Part shown: piece after piece, positions 43,237 through 55,473 of the stretch | How the letters are laid out: every line of letters begins with the position of its first letter | Numbering within the stretch: position 1 is the stretch's first letter | Assembly: GCA_001599755.1 (NCBI GenBank) | Contig: BCHX01000007.1 | Location: 1,240,001-1,304,000 of the forward strand | Length of the DNA: 64,000 nucleotides | Source: Gliomastix tumulicola | Taxonomy: Eukaryota; Ascomycota; Sordariomycetes; Hypocreales; Bionectriaceae | Direction of reading: 5' to 3' | Made by a program: the position numbers and the translations under genes | Notes under the pieces: generated by a model | Seen by the model: the letters and a program-made list of their open reading frames with translations, nothing else | Database searches by the model: none | Told to the model about the DNA's origin: nothing

Positions 43237-44360
43237 TTCTCGATCCAACTTGTTACCCGCCTTCTCTCATTGCTGCCTCTTGGCTCGACCGAAAGCTAAC
43301 GTGTAAAAGATTACTCTAGGTTTGATCGTATACATGTGCTCGTGTGATGATGCTACCACCTTCGTCGGCACCATTTCACTATGGTAAGCTCCTCCACTCA
43401 CCCAGCACACTTTCCCCAATGATGAAACAAGTTATATCCATTCAACGACTTCATCTCGGCCAAGTCGTCCTTCCGCACTCTAGCTCATCCTTGGACGAGT
43501 GATGATGGGTTGTGGAGTTGCTCCTTGAGCGTTATTCGACTCCAGTGTCCGGTTCGGAGGTGGCTCGTTTTGGGCTGTTTCTTGGATTGGGCCGGCTGCG
43601 GTGACTGAGTAAAACGGCTTGTCTGACATGCGACCTCATCTTCGTCTCTTTTCGCCGCCGGTTTGAGTGACGACCGCTAACATGACCAAGAATAGTTTAG
43701 AAACAGTCTAACGTGATTCATCGCACCCATTCGTCGTTGTATCGACTGCTAGCCCGCCACTTTGCGATGATAGCTAGGTACGCTTTTGGTAGCTGATTGA
43801 CGATAACACGACATGGAGATATTGTGTGCATCCGTGACTCTCTATCACCAGCATCAAAATTACATATCAATTAGAAAACATTACGATCCATGTTACTGAA
43901 ACGAGTGATCATCGCATTTCCAAGTGATAGCCGTAGAGGTGCACGAATTGTCGTGAAGACGGGCCGTTGGACCAGCGATCAGCCTTTTTTAGTGGTGACC
44001 TCGAGGACGGAGGGGCATTTTAGTGACTTCCTGCCATGTCTCAGGGGCTGTTTGGCCACCCGCGCAATCAAAAGATCCATTTTTGGACGGTACTCCCTGA
44101 ATTCCTATTCCAGTCCTGGCTTTAGATGCAGCCACATCATCCTCAGTGCTTCTGCAACTCAATTTCATCACCACCCTCCCGCGCTCTTCCTTGGTTTGCA
44201 ACTCGGTATTATTAGCACCTACCCGATTGTACGACGACTGCTGCTGGCTGCTTATCGACCTCTCGGGTGGCCATTCGAGCCGAGAGCGCCAGCCGGCGCA
44301 ACCAGCTAGGGGCTGAAGACTCGGCGTGACGACTTCTTATGGTGCCGTCCAGCCGTCAAG

Positions 44361-46099
44361 ATGCTCCCTAGGCATCATAACAGCGGTTTTAGCAATGGCT
44401 ACCCGCGCGAGAAGACCTTCGATATCTCCCCACACAGGTGAATTGCCCCCGGAATGGTATCTGGACCGCTGCAGGCAGGGGTGTTGACCGGAACGTGCCT
44501 AGATTTCAACCTCGGACGACGACACCGGCGTCACGACACCGAAAACGATTATTGACACGACTCGGTATCGCGGCGGTCGTTATTATCATTTTAATACTAT
44601 GGCTACGTCCTTCGACCTCTGTTGCGTCTATCGTCTCCTTCGGTCTGCTCAGCACGACCGCCGACGTCGAACTCGAGACGGTCCGATACTACGACCTCAG
44701 CAATGTGCAGGGCACAGCAAGGGGATGGGAGCGCGAGGAGCGAATTCTCCTTTGCGTGCCCCTGCGCGACGCCGAAGCTCATTTGTCCATGTTTTTCTCT
44801 CATTTACGAAACTTTACATACCCTCACAACCTGATCGACCTCGCCTTCCTCGTGTCCGACTCTAAAGATCGCACCCTCGAGGTTCTGTCGGAGGGCTTGG
44901 AAGAACTGCAGGCCGATTCCGACCCCAAACAGCCCTATGGCGAGATCTCCATTATTGAGAAGGACTTTGGACAGAAGGTCAACCAGGATGTCGAGAGTCG
45001 ACACGGCTTCGCGGCCCAAGCGAGCCGTCGAAAGCTCATGGCCCAGGCCAGAAACTGGCTTCTGAGTGCGGCCCTGCGGCCGTATCACTCCTGGGTATAC
45101 TGGCGCGATGTTGATGTGGAGACGGCGCCCTTTACGATTCTTGAGGACTTGATGCGACACAACAAGGACGTCATCGTGCCTAGTATGTTCCGTGCACGAG
45201 CTGGACTTGATCGACTGAAGGGCGAGACTGACTGATTGCTTTCTAGATGTGTGGCGACCTCTACCAGATTGGCTGGGTGGCGAGCAGCCCTACGACCTGA
45301 ACTCATGGCAGGAATCTGACACGGCTCTTGCGCTTGCTGACACCCTTGACGAGGACGCCGTCATTGTCGAAGGCTACGCCGAGTACGCGACGTGGCGACC
45401 GCATCTTGCCTACCTCCGCGACCCCTACGGCGACCCAGATATGGAGATGGAGATCGATGGTGTCGGCGGAGTCAGTATCCTGGCCAAGGCCAAGGTGTTC
45501 CGAGCGGGAGTGCATTTCCCTGCCTTCAGCTTCGAGAAGCATGCAGAGACCGAGGGATTTGGCAAGGTGCGTGTAGCGGACAGAAATCTGGAGTTACATC
45601 GACTGACGGTTTGGTAGATGGCGAAGCGCATGAAGTACTCCGTGGTGGGATTGCCGCATTACACGATTTGGCACTTGTACGAGCCCAGCGTGGACGATAT
45701 TCGTCACATGGAGGTAAGGAACAGGCATTCCATCCGCTTACATTGTCCTTATCTCACCAACACACTTCACAGGAAATGGAGAAGGAGCGTATTGCTCGCG
45801 AGAAGGAGGAAGAGGCAAAGAAGGCTAAGGCCGCGAAGATCAAGGAAGAATTTTCCGATGCTGGCAATGAGTGGGAGCAGGATAAGCAAGAAATGCAGCA
45901 GCTGCAGGCCGAGAAGGCGGCCCAGGAACAGGCCGAAACGCAAGCCATAAAGCAGACCGAGAAGCAGAAGCAGCAGGTGCAGAAGCCAGTCGAGAAGCCG
46001 GCTGGCGTTCAGGGGGCGGCGCAAAAGCAAAAGGCAGCCGCAGAAGCAGCGGCCGCGGAGGCTGACAAGGCCAAGGCCAACAAGGCCCCGGTGGTATAA
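44361..46099 (+). CDS. ANP1: Anp1/Mnn9/Van1-family alpha-1,6-mannosyltransferase subunit (ANP1-like)
   Basis: Five exons, 44361-44437, 44503-45182, 45247-45566, 45618-45713, 45773-46099; 499 aa with consistent phases. It is a Golgi type II membrane protein: a short basic cytosolic tail, a membrane segment LGIAAVVIIILILWL near residue 45, then the lumenal GT62 domain with YYDLSNVQG, ERILLCVPLRDAEAHL, RRKLMAQARNWLLSAAL, the DxD-type metal site WRDVDVE, and NVWRPLPDWLGGEQPYDLNSWQES. The family extends the alpha-1,6 mannan backbone of N-glycans in M-Pol complexes. The C-terminal 110 residues form a charged Lys/Glu/Gln/Ala coiled coil (EEMEKERIAREKEEEAKK). Choosing ANP1 over MNN9 or VAN1 rests on overall look and this tail and is moderate. 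Confidence 0.88.
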
Positions 46100-46690
46100 G
46101 GCGTTTTGTGTACGATGTAAACGGTATTAGACTTGTTTTGCTGTGTAGTCACTTTGACAGCGTAAAATCTGATTTGTATTCGTCCGACGGTGGCAGGCAT
46201 CCCTTGATAAAAGCGTAAGGTACGTGATAGTTGGGATGACTACTAGTACCAGTAAATAACATGCTGAGCTGCAGGCTCTAGCATTGGAGGTTCGAAATGC
46301 GTCAGCGCTCAGGGGTCTGCGCAGGCTCCTTTTACAGTGGATCAGCCCCACTGTCACAAGGCCGCCAATTGTAAGCTGTCCACTACAGCGACCAATCACA
46401 GCCTGGAGAAGACGACGGGCCACCTTGAAGCTCTGAGATCTCGGGGCAGGAAGTTGAGATCTGGCACCTCGATGCAACTTACGAGTAGTTGCTTTTCTTA
46501 CGTCCTGCACCAAGGCAGAACTTCCACCTTTCTTCATCGCCACCTTCGCATACGAGACACGCTGTTCAATCCGACCAGCAGTCTCTGTCGACGCCGCGAC
46601 TCTTCGCACTTCCTCATCCTTGCGCCGTGTGCTCGCATGTGCTCGACGCAAGGCTGACCTTCCTCGCCGCAACAGAAAACATCGACGACC
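46100..46690. other. Intergenic, ANP1 to GEA
   Basis: About 590 bases with the ANP1 3' UTR and the GEA promoter/leader. The part just before the ATG is CT-rich. Minus-strand frames here are short and unremarkable. Confidence 0.5.
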
Positions 46691-49600
46691 ATGGGCAGCC
46701 ATGCCTTAGCTAACCCTAACATAATGGACACGACCCAATTGCCCGATCGGCCCAGCGTTGAGGCGCCCCGAATGCAGTATCGCAGCCGTCCGGTTTCCGT
46801 CGCAGTCGACCCCATTTCTCTCGTCATCTCCGAGTGCATCTCTATCACCTCCGCTATTCAGAAGCACGCCCGGTCGCCGCACTCGTCAGTCTCTGCTATA
46901 CTTGGTGGGAACCCGAATCCCATTCAGCTGGGACCCCCGAGCCCGTCGCCGCACCGGCGGAGTAAGAGCCCGAACCTCGGCGTCGATGGAGCCAACGATG
47001 GTGTCACGAACCGCTGGGGCCTTCGAGGCCAGAGGGGGAAGAGCATGCAGGATAGCCCCATGATTGCCGGCTTTGGAAAGCTGAGGCATGAAATTGCTGG
47101 GATGAAAGGTACGGGCGCTCTCCCTCCACGGACCGAACACTGTCGTCGCTGCTGCTATTGACACTCTTCCTAGACATTCGATCTGTTGATGCTCCTTCGC
47201 TTCTCGCACCGTTCCTTCACGTCATCCAGGCCAAGGGCACCGCTGCCCCGATCACGATCCTCGCGCTGGGCGCTCTTAGGAAGTTTCTGGCTTACGGATT
47301 CGTCTGCCCCGAGTCCCCTCGCTTTGCGCTTGCGATGCAGTCCCTCTCCGCTGCGGTAACCCACTGCCAATTCGACATCAGCGACTCGGGCCAGGTCGAG
47401 GTGGTTCTGCTTATGATTCTGAACTTGATGGAGGATATGATGTCTGGTCCGGGCGGCGATATCCTGAGCGACGAGAGCGTTTGCGACATGATGGGCCGCG
47501 GGCTGGCCATCTGCTCCCAGCCACGGTTTTCTCCGGTATTGCGACGAACCGCCGAGGCGGCCATGGTCAGAATGTGCCAGATCATCTTCGAAGATATAAA
47601 GCATCTGGAGGTTGAGGCCGGCACAGATGCTGAGGACCTGGACAACCAGACGCAACAGGACATGGACACCGTGAGAATGGACACCAAACCTCAGAAGACT
47701 ACGGGAATGGCTGTGGAGACACCGGCCGAGACGCCAGCCGACGACACACACGAGAAGCAGGACTTGGTTCCAGAGGTCGAAGGCAGTGACGAAGCGCCGA
47801 AGAAAGATTCTCAGGAGAGTGAGGCCCAGACCGACGACCAGTCCGACGAACAGACCGAGGAGACCGAGTCGCTTGACCTGAAGCCGTATTCTTTGCCCTC
47901 TGTGCGAGAGCTGTTCCGGGTCCTCGTCAGCTTTCTCGATCCCTCCGATCGCTCACATACGGATACGATGCGTGTTATGGCCATGCGAATCATCCATGTC
48001 GCGCTCGAGGTTTCAGGACCGTTCATTGCCAGGCACCCTGCGCTGGCGACCATTGCGGAGGACCGTCTTTGCTGCTATCTGTTTCAGCTGGTCAGATCCG
48101 ACAACATGGCGATCCTTCAAGAGTCACTCATTGTCGCGGGCACGTTGTTGGCTACTTGCCGCGGTGTTCTGAAGCTGCAGCAGGAGCTCTTCCTGTCGTA
48201 TCTAGTTGCCTGCTTGCACCCTACAGTCGAGATTCCCCGCGAGCCTGGCATAGATCCGTCCCTCTACGCTGGGATCCCCCAGACCCCGAAACTCGTCAAG
48301 CCGCCCTCGACCCCGAACCAGTCGGGTAGTGGCAGGTCGACCCCTGTTCCTGTCAAGGATAGGCAGAAGTTGGGACTCGAGGGTGGCGCCCGAAAGCCTG
48401 ATGCCAGGCAGGCCATGGTCGAAGGCATCGGCGTTCTGTCTCGGATGCCCAACTTCATAGTGGAATTGTTCATCAACTACGATTGCGACGCCGACAGATC
48501 AGATCTTTGCGAGGATATGATCGGACTCTTGGCGCGCAATGCGCTTCCTGACTCGGCGACTTGGAGCACTACAAGCGTTCCTCCGTTGTGCTTAGATGCA
48601 CTTTTGCGTTACATCCAGTTTGTGGCCGAGAGGCTGGATCAACCCGCTGTCCGCGACGGCTACCCCAACCCCGATACGCTCAGGGAGCAGCGCCGAAAGA
48701 AGAAAATCATCATCAGGGGTACGAGCAAGTTCAATGAGAAGCCTAAGACTGGCCTAGGATACTTGGAGGCTCAAGGCATCATCAAGGATGCTAAAAACCC
48801 TCAGGAAGTTGCAGAGTTTCTGAAGGGAACCTCGCGCGTCTCCAAATCTGTTTTGGGTGATTTCCTGTCGAAGAAAGGGAACGAGGAAATCTTGAAGGCT
48901 TTCATGGCATTGTTCGATTTCTCGAGCAAACGCGTTGACGAAGCCTTGAGAGTACTTCTTGAGACTTTCCGGCTGCCTGGAGAAGCGCCTCTGATTGCGA
49001 CAATTGTTGAGGTATTTGCGAGCAAGTACATGGCTGACAAGCCACCAGAGGATGTCGCAACCGAGGATGCTGTTTTCATCCTAACGTACGCCATTATTAT
49101 CCTCAACACCGATCAGCACAACCCGAACCTGAAGGCTGCGAAGCGAATGACTTATGATGACTTTGCTCGCAACCTTCGTGGTCAGAACGGTGGTCAGGAC
49201 TTTGCTCAGGAGTATCTCCACACCATCTTTGATGCCATCAAGTCGGAAGAGATCATTCTTCCCGACGAGCACGACAACCAGCATGCTTTCGACTACGCTT
49301 GGCGGGAGCTCCTTCTCAAGACCGAGTCTGCCGGGGAGCTTGTGCTCTGTGATTCAAACATCTATGATGCGGACATGTTCGCAGCGACATGGAGGCCTAT
49401 TGTGTCGACATTGTCGTACGTATTCATGTCGGCCACTGATGACGCGGTCTTTGCGCGCATTGTCACCGGGTTTGATGAGTGTGCTAGGATTGCAGCCAAG
49501 TTTGGGAACACCGAGGCTATGGATCAGATTGTCTACAGTCTGAGCTACATCACCACGCTTTCCACTGACCTGCGTCTGAACACGGCCCTGAACACCGAGG

Positions 49601-51869
49601 TCCAGGCCGGGGAAGGCAGCGTTATGGTCAGCGAATTGGCGGTCAAGCTTGGAAGGGACTTCAGGGCCCAGCTTGCGACGCTCGTCTTGTTCAGAGTCGT
49701 GACTGGCAACGAGGGTCTGATCCACAAGAGCTGGAAACACGTAAGTGGACTTCTTCACTAGGTAAAGCGATTTGTGCGAACTAACCGGCGTCTTAGGTGA
49801 TTCGAATTTGGCTCAATCTCTTTGTGAACTCACTCGCGCCATCATTTACGTCCCCTGATTTGCCTTCCCTCGAGCTTCAGGATATTCCGCTCCAACCTCC
49901 TTCGCAAGTCATCGATAGGGCAGCCAGGTCCGCGGAAACGGGCTTCTTCTCTGCTTTCACGTCGTACATCTCCAGCTACGCAGCTGATGACCCCCCTGAG
50001 CCGTCAGACGAGGAGCTGGAAAGCACCTTGTGTACAGTTGACTGCGTCAAGTCTTGCAAGATCGAGGATGTGTTTGCTAATATCGCGTAAGTCGGCTCAT
50101 TTGAACGGCATCAGCAAGGCTTTTGACTAACGGTATACAGTAAACTCCCAGCCTCTTCCGTAGAGGCTCTGGTAGAGGCACTCTTGGAGCAACTTCCGGA
50201 GGATAACAACAACAGCGTTATTAGCGTCAAGCAGGAGAACTTGCCCAGCCCGCCGCCAAACGGTCAAGGTCCACTTCACGGCGGTGTCGAGTATGATCCT
50301 ACTGTGGTCTTTATCCTCGAGTTCTGCACCAAACTGGCTACTCGAGACGACGAGGCTGTCGAGGCAGCCGCAAAGCCAGTGTTCGATATCGTGCAAGGAA
50401 TCCTGCGCGACTCGAGCCAGTGGCATGCTATTACGGTGTCCCGATCGACCTTCTATGCATTCCAGATCTTGAAAGCTGGCTATGAGCACGAAATTGTCAA
50501 TGTCCCATATCTGCTCCACAGCGTTTCCAGCCTGCCCAAGCCTTTGCTTGACAAAGCTGCCGAGCCTCTCCTTGCAGGGCTTGCACCTTGTCTAGATCAG
50601 CCCGGTCCTCTGAGAAGCGAGATGATGACTTCACCGGACTTCTGGTCTATTCTTCGCATCCTGGCACGAAGTCGGGAGTCTGCTGGTCCAGTTTTCGAGA
50701 TTTTGGAAAAGGGAACAACTGGCAACCCTCCAGCCATCATGGCTGACAACTACGAGGCCGCCATTGGCCTGTTAAGCGACTTTGCCTCGGCATCCGCCCC
50801 TCGTCCACGACCTGACCATGAGCATGGCCCAAGACGGCCAGATCAGCCACTGAGGGAGCCCAAGAGGTAAGCACGTCAAGAAAATGCTTTATATGCATAA
50901 CACTTACTGACTGTCTCACAGGGACGAGGAAGTCATCAAGAGGGGCGCTCAGGCCGTCAATATCTTGCAAACCCTCAGCACTCGTATTCCTCAATTGATG
51001 GAGCAGTCGCAGTTGGAGACTAATGAAGGTACGTACATGCTCGTCCCCGGCAACACTACTCCCATGTGGCATCGTGTAGCTGACTGCCAAGAAGCCTGGG
51101 CTGCATACTGGCTACCAGTCTTTCAAGCCTTAACCGCGCAATGCACCAACCCTTGCCGGGAGGTCCGCCAGCTTGCATTTTCGTCTCTCCAGCGTCAGCT
51201 CCTCTCGCCCGATCTCGCTTGCAACGAGGCCAGCCACTGGACGGCCATCTTTGGACAAGTTCTCTTCCCTCTCATTCACCGCCTGCTGAAGCCTGAAGTC
51301 TTTTCCGCTGATCGCGAGGGTATGAGTGAGATGCGTGTTCAGGCGTCGTCTTTGCTGTGCAAGGTGTTCCTCCGATACATGGTCGTGCTCTCTGAGTCGG
51401 AAAGCATGCTCGATCTTTGGATCAAGATTGTGGACATCATGGATCGGTTGATGAACAGTGGACAGGGCGACAGCTTGGTGAGTACACTCTCCTGTTTACG
51501 ACGAGTCTCCTAGGCCAATTACTAATTTGCGTTTAATAGGAGGAGGCAGTGCGGGAGAATCTGAAGAATGTGCTGCTATTTATGGCGAGCAGCGGATTCC
51601 TCGTTTCGCCGAAGCAAGACCCTTCTAAGGAGCATCTGTGGACAGAAACTTGGAAGCGAATCGACCGCTTCCTGCCAGATCTGCGCGGTGACCTCGCTTT
51701 GGAAGAGCCGGAGCCAGAGCCAGAGCCAGCGCCGGAACTGGAGCCGGAGCAGACCAAGACTGAGCCAGTCGCCGAAGAGGCTGCCAGTGCGAAGAAGGAG
51801 AACGAACCACAGGAACAGGCTGGTGAAGGTGCCGAAGAGGCTAAACCTGCCAAGGAAAGCGTGGAGTGA
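46691..51869 (+). CDS. GEA1: Sec7-domain ARF guanine-nucleotide exchange factor, GEA/GBF1 type
   Basis: Seven exons, 46691-47108, 47174-49740, 49797-50086, 50141-50866, 50922-51028, 51080-51477, 51540-51869; 1611 aa, as expected for large ARF-GEFs. It activates ARF1 at the early Golgi for COPI coat assembly. The N-terminal DCB/HUS region includes RSVDAPSLLAPFLHVIQAKG and SGPGGDILSDESVCDMM. The Sec7 domain spans about residues 640-840, with the catalytic Glu743 in FRLPGEAPLI and ILNTDQHNPNLK. C-terminal HDS-type helices follow (KSWKHVIRIWLNLF, DCQEAWAAYW). The tail is an acidic EPEPEPEP repeat. HUS motif and length separate it from BIG/Sec7p. The 51-nt intron at 51029-51079 is a multiple of three without a stop, so it could be retained. 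Confidence 0.93.
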
Positions 51870-52457
51870 TCCTACATTTCGCTGCTCCCTGGAGACACAT
51901 ATGGGACGACCAGATAATCTGTGGTCGAATGATACGGCATCGCGCCAACGATAAGACGACTCGTTTAGTAGCAGATGGAGACTCGTTGGCTATAGAAGAT
52001 GCCTTGGGTGTATACTAGATTAGTACCAAAAGCGGTTTTGTAGAAGTTCAGGATGCTATTAGAGTAAATACAGGGCCAATAATTCAACCAAGGACTATAT
52101 AAATACTACGCGCAACCTGAGGAGCATCTTGTGCTGTGCGCACGTGGGCATTTATTTGGTGGTCACATGCTAAACGTTGGTGGTGAGGTCTGGTGCTTGA
52201 ATCAGAGCTCAAAATGGGGCCCATCTAGCAGCAACGTCATCTGGCAGCTAACCGAGTAGTACTTACTAGCAGGTAACCGGGAAGCTGTGCTTGCTTGCCT
52301 CAACAAAGAAAGAACCAACGACCGGACTCCAAGCCTGCTGCATCTTCCTCACAACAAAGACAGCTAAGCCAGGCCCTCGAAATATAACTGCGAACCGCCC
52401 TCCAGCCATGATGCATGCGCTGAGCATTGCTTATTGCTCAAGCGCATCGTGATCGCC
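51870..52457. other. Intergenic, GEA to FIG4
   Basis: About 590 bases of AT-richer sequence. Out-of-frame ATGs at 52408, 52411 and 52415 lie in the putative FIG4 leader and might act as upstream starts. Nothing else is seen. Confidence 0.5.
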
Positions 52458-55400
52458 ATGGCCGAGCCGACTGCCTCGCCGACGGGCGACGAGACCTTTG
52501 ACACGGCCGACATCGAGACACCGAAACCGCTGCCTTCGAAGCAAGATGAGCCCGTCTTCCCCTCGCTGCAGAACACGCGCGCCGCCAGTCCGCTGTCCTC
52601 CGACGGTGCCGACGTGCCAGGCCGGCTGAAAGGCGAGGACAACGACGATGAACCGGCCGTCGTCACGCCCTTCGTCCGCACATCGAGCCCGGACTCGTCT
52701 GCCGCGCGAGTGCCAGCCGCTGCGGGCGCCGACGACTACGACGACAAGACCCCCGACCGCCTCACCTACAAGATGCACAAGTTCAGCCTGTACGAGACGG
52801 CGAGCCGGTACTACATCGTCGGCGTCGACGTCAGCGAGCGCTGGTACCGCATCCTCAAGATCGACCGGACGAGCCACGGCGCCGAGCTTAACATGACGGA
52901 CGACAAGATCGTGTACAGCCTCAAGCAGATGAACCAGCTGCTCGACACCATCGACGACGGCAACAAGGGCACCGGCGGCATCAAGCTGCGCTGCACCACC
53001 TGGGGCCTGCTCGGCTTCATCAAGTTCACGGGGCCCTATTACATGCTGCTCATCACCAAGAAGAGCACCGTCGCCATGATCGGCGGGCACTACATCTACC
53101 AGATCGAGGGCACCGAGCTCGTGCCCCTCACGCCGGCCAAGTTCAAGGCGGACTCGAAGAATACCGAGGAGCAGCGTTTCCTGGGCATCCTGAACAATCT
53201 CGACTTGACGCGGTCCTTCTACTACAGCTACTCGTACGACGTGACGCGGACGCTGCAGCATAATGTCAGCCGGGAGAGGAGTAACCTGGCGCAGGGGATA
53301 CTGACGCCGGAGGATGATTGCAACTCGATGTTCGTGTGGAATCATTACCTGCTGCAGCCGGCGGTGGATGCGCTGAGGGATTCCTTTGACTGGTGTCGGC
53401 CTATCATTCATGGCTACATCGATCAGGCGGGTGAGTACTAGTAGCTGAGAGACCCCTTCTCCCTGGTTTACCGATGCTGATGTGGTTGCAGCTCTCTCTA
53501 TCTATGGACGCACGGCGCATATCACAGTCATCGCCCGTCGGTCAAGGTACTTTGCAGGCGCGCGATTCCTGAAGCGTGGAGCCAATGACTTGGTATGTGG
53601 GATGCACACTAGACCTTGGAGACGGTGCGCTGACATGCTGCTATAGGGATACGTGGCGAACGACGTCGAGACGGAACAAATCGTCGCCGAATCATTGACC
53701 ACTTCGTTCCACGCGCCTGGCCCCCGTCTGTACTGTAGCCCGCAGTACACATCATATGTCCAGCACCGCGGAAGCATCCCTCTATACTGGACTCAGGACA
53801 ACACGGGCGTGACCCCGAAACCTCCGATAGAGCTGAACCTGGTCGATCCCTTCTACAGCGCAGCGGCGTTGCATTTCGACAATCTCTTCGAGCGATACGG
53901 CGCGCCGATATACGTTGTAAACCTTATCAAGGCGAAAGAACGTCATCCGCGCGAGTCGAAGCTGCTGAAGGAGTATACTCACGCCATCGACTACCTCAAC
54001 CAGTTCCTGCCCGCCGATAAGAAGATCATTCACAAGGCCTGGGACATGAGTAGGGCCTCAAAAGTCCGCGGCGGAGACGTCATAGGGAACTTGGAGAAGA
54101 TCGCCGAGTCTGTTCTTAACACGACGGGCTTCTTCCAGAATGGCGACGGGCGGACGAGTCCCAAGACGGCACAGAATGGGATCGCTCGGACCAACTGCAT
54201 CGACTGTCTGGATCGGACGAACGCTGCGCAGTTCGTTATCGGCAAGCGGGCGCTTGGGCTTCAGCTGCATGCTCTGGGGATACTGGAGAACAAGACGGTC
54301 GAGTACGATACAGATGCCGTGAACCTCTTTACGCACATGTGGCACGACCACGGAGACACAATCGCCGTGCAGTATGGAGGATCACAGCTCGTGAACACGA
54401 TGGAGACGTACCGCAAGATCAACCAGTGGACCAGTCACTCACGCGACATGATCGAGAGCTTCAAGCGCTACTACAACAATTCGTTCCTGGACAGCCAGCG
54501 GCAGGAGGCGTATAATCTGTTCCTGGGCAACTACATCTTCGACAGGGGGCAGCCGATGCTCTGGGACTTGTCAACCGATTACTATCTACATCATGCTAAC
54601 CCGAAGGACTGGTCTGCTAAGATGAAGCGAGGCTATATCAACTGGTACACCCCTGAGAATCTGAAGAGGCGGGAGGTGCCGCCGTACGTGCCACTCAGAG
54701 GGGGCACGAGGCTGCGGCCTGTTGAGTTCTTCGACGATTACTGGCTGGAGTATTACCGGCCAGCAACGTTGTCGTCCTTCCCTAAGATGTTCGCGTTCAA
54801 GATGAATTCGACCATCAAGTATATCCCGTTTAGGTCGACGCAGGATGGGCGCTATGACCTCAGTCCGTTCCGTGTTCGGACCGACGGCGATATGGAGGGG
54901 GATCGCAGGAGAGGGAAGCAGAACGCCAACGCGGCGGATGACGATACAGCGTCAATCGCCTCCGGGAAGAACAGGGCTATGAACTTCCATCGCTGGCTCC
55001 AGCCGGCTGCCGATAACAAGTCCTCGGCTAACCGTGCGAACGGAGGGCTGAACGGAGTGGCGGAGGGAGACGAGCCCAAGGCGAAGCCGACGCAGCAGGA
55101 TAAGAACAAGGCTGCGCAGTGGACCTTCACCAAGGCCGTGCACGACTCGCTCAACCCGTCGGTGAATGAGCACGAGGGGGAGGACTATGAGCGGTATATT
55201 CGGCATCCGCAGAGGATCCCGCTCGTCGTGTCCAGTGACACCCCGGCTGACATCGACGCGTCCGAGTATCAGGAGTATGTGTACGGCGAGTGGCAGGACC
55301 ACGGGCTGCTGGTGACGGGCACTGAGGAGGAGGCGGATCTATATGCGGAGCTGCTCAAGGTCGGGGAGAATCCGCTCACGGTGGCGGAGGAGGACGGCGC

Positions 55401-55473
55401 GAAGAAGAGGTATAAGGCCTATAGGAAGTGGCTGCACGGGAAGTCGTTCTTCAAGCAACAGCCGCTAGATTGA
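52458..55473 (+). CDS. FIG4: Polyphosphoinositide 5-phosphatase FIG4 (Sac domain)
   Basis: Three exons, 52458-53430, 53492-53592, 53647-55473; 966 aa. The in-frame codon at 52434 is TTG, so the ATG at 52458 is the start. FIG4 dephosphorylates PI(3,5)P2 on the vacuole and is also needed for its synthesis through the Fab1-Vac14 complex. The Sac domain shows FSLYETASRYYIVGVD, GLLGFIKFTGPYYMLLIT, GRTAHITVIARRSRYFAGARFLKRG, NDVETEQIV and the catalytic C-x5-R-T motif at Cys542 (NCIDCLDRTN). Segments ETYRKINQWTSHSRDM and FDRGQPMLWDL are typical of Fig4 rather than Sac1. There is no membrane segment. Its last nine bases overlap the end of the convergent TTI2 gene. Confidence 0.95.

Larger units (their letters stand above)
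42720..43900 (+). ncRNA. Candidate spliced non-coding host gene for snoRNAs
   Basis: The 1.9 kb between MTR3 and ANP1 lacks a coding frame but carries a series of good intron signals on the plus strand: GTAGGT (42842) to GCTGAC...ACAAG (43035); GTCAGT (43101) to GCTAAC...CTCTAG (43319); GTAAGC (43384) to GCTAAC...AATAG (about 43695). The short exons between them hold only tiny frames. A clear box C/D snoRNA sits in the second intron about 65 bases upstream of its branch point, the usual spacing for intronic snoRNAs; a weaker candidate sits in the first. This fits a non-coding snoRNA host gene. Its ends are approximate and unproven. Confidence 0.45.

Noticed and set aside
43320..43383. Exon-like segment in the snoRNA region taken as protein coding
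   Set aside because: Joined neighbours give only short frames with early stops; a non-coding exon fits better.
52431..53411. 326-codon minus-strand frame opposite FIG4
   Set aside because: Valine/Arg-rich antisense shadow of the Sac-domain exon.
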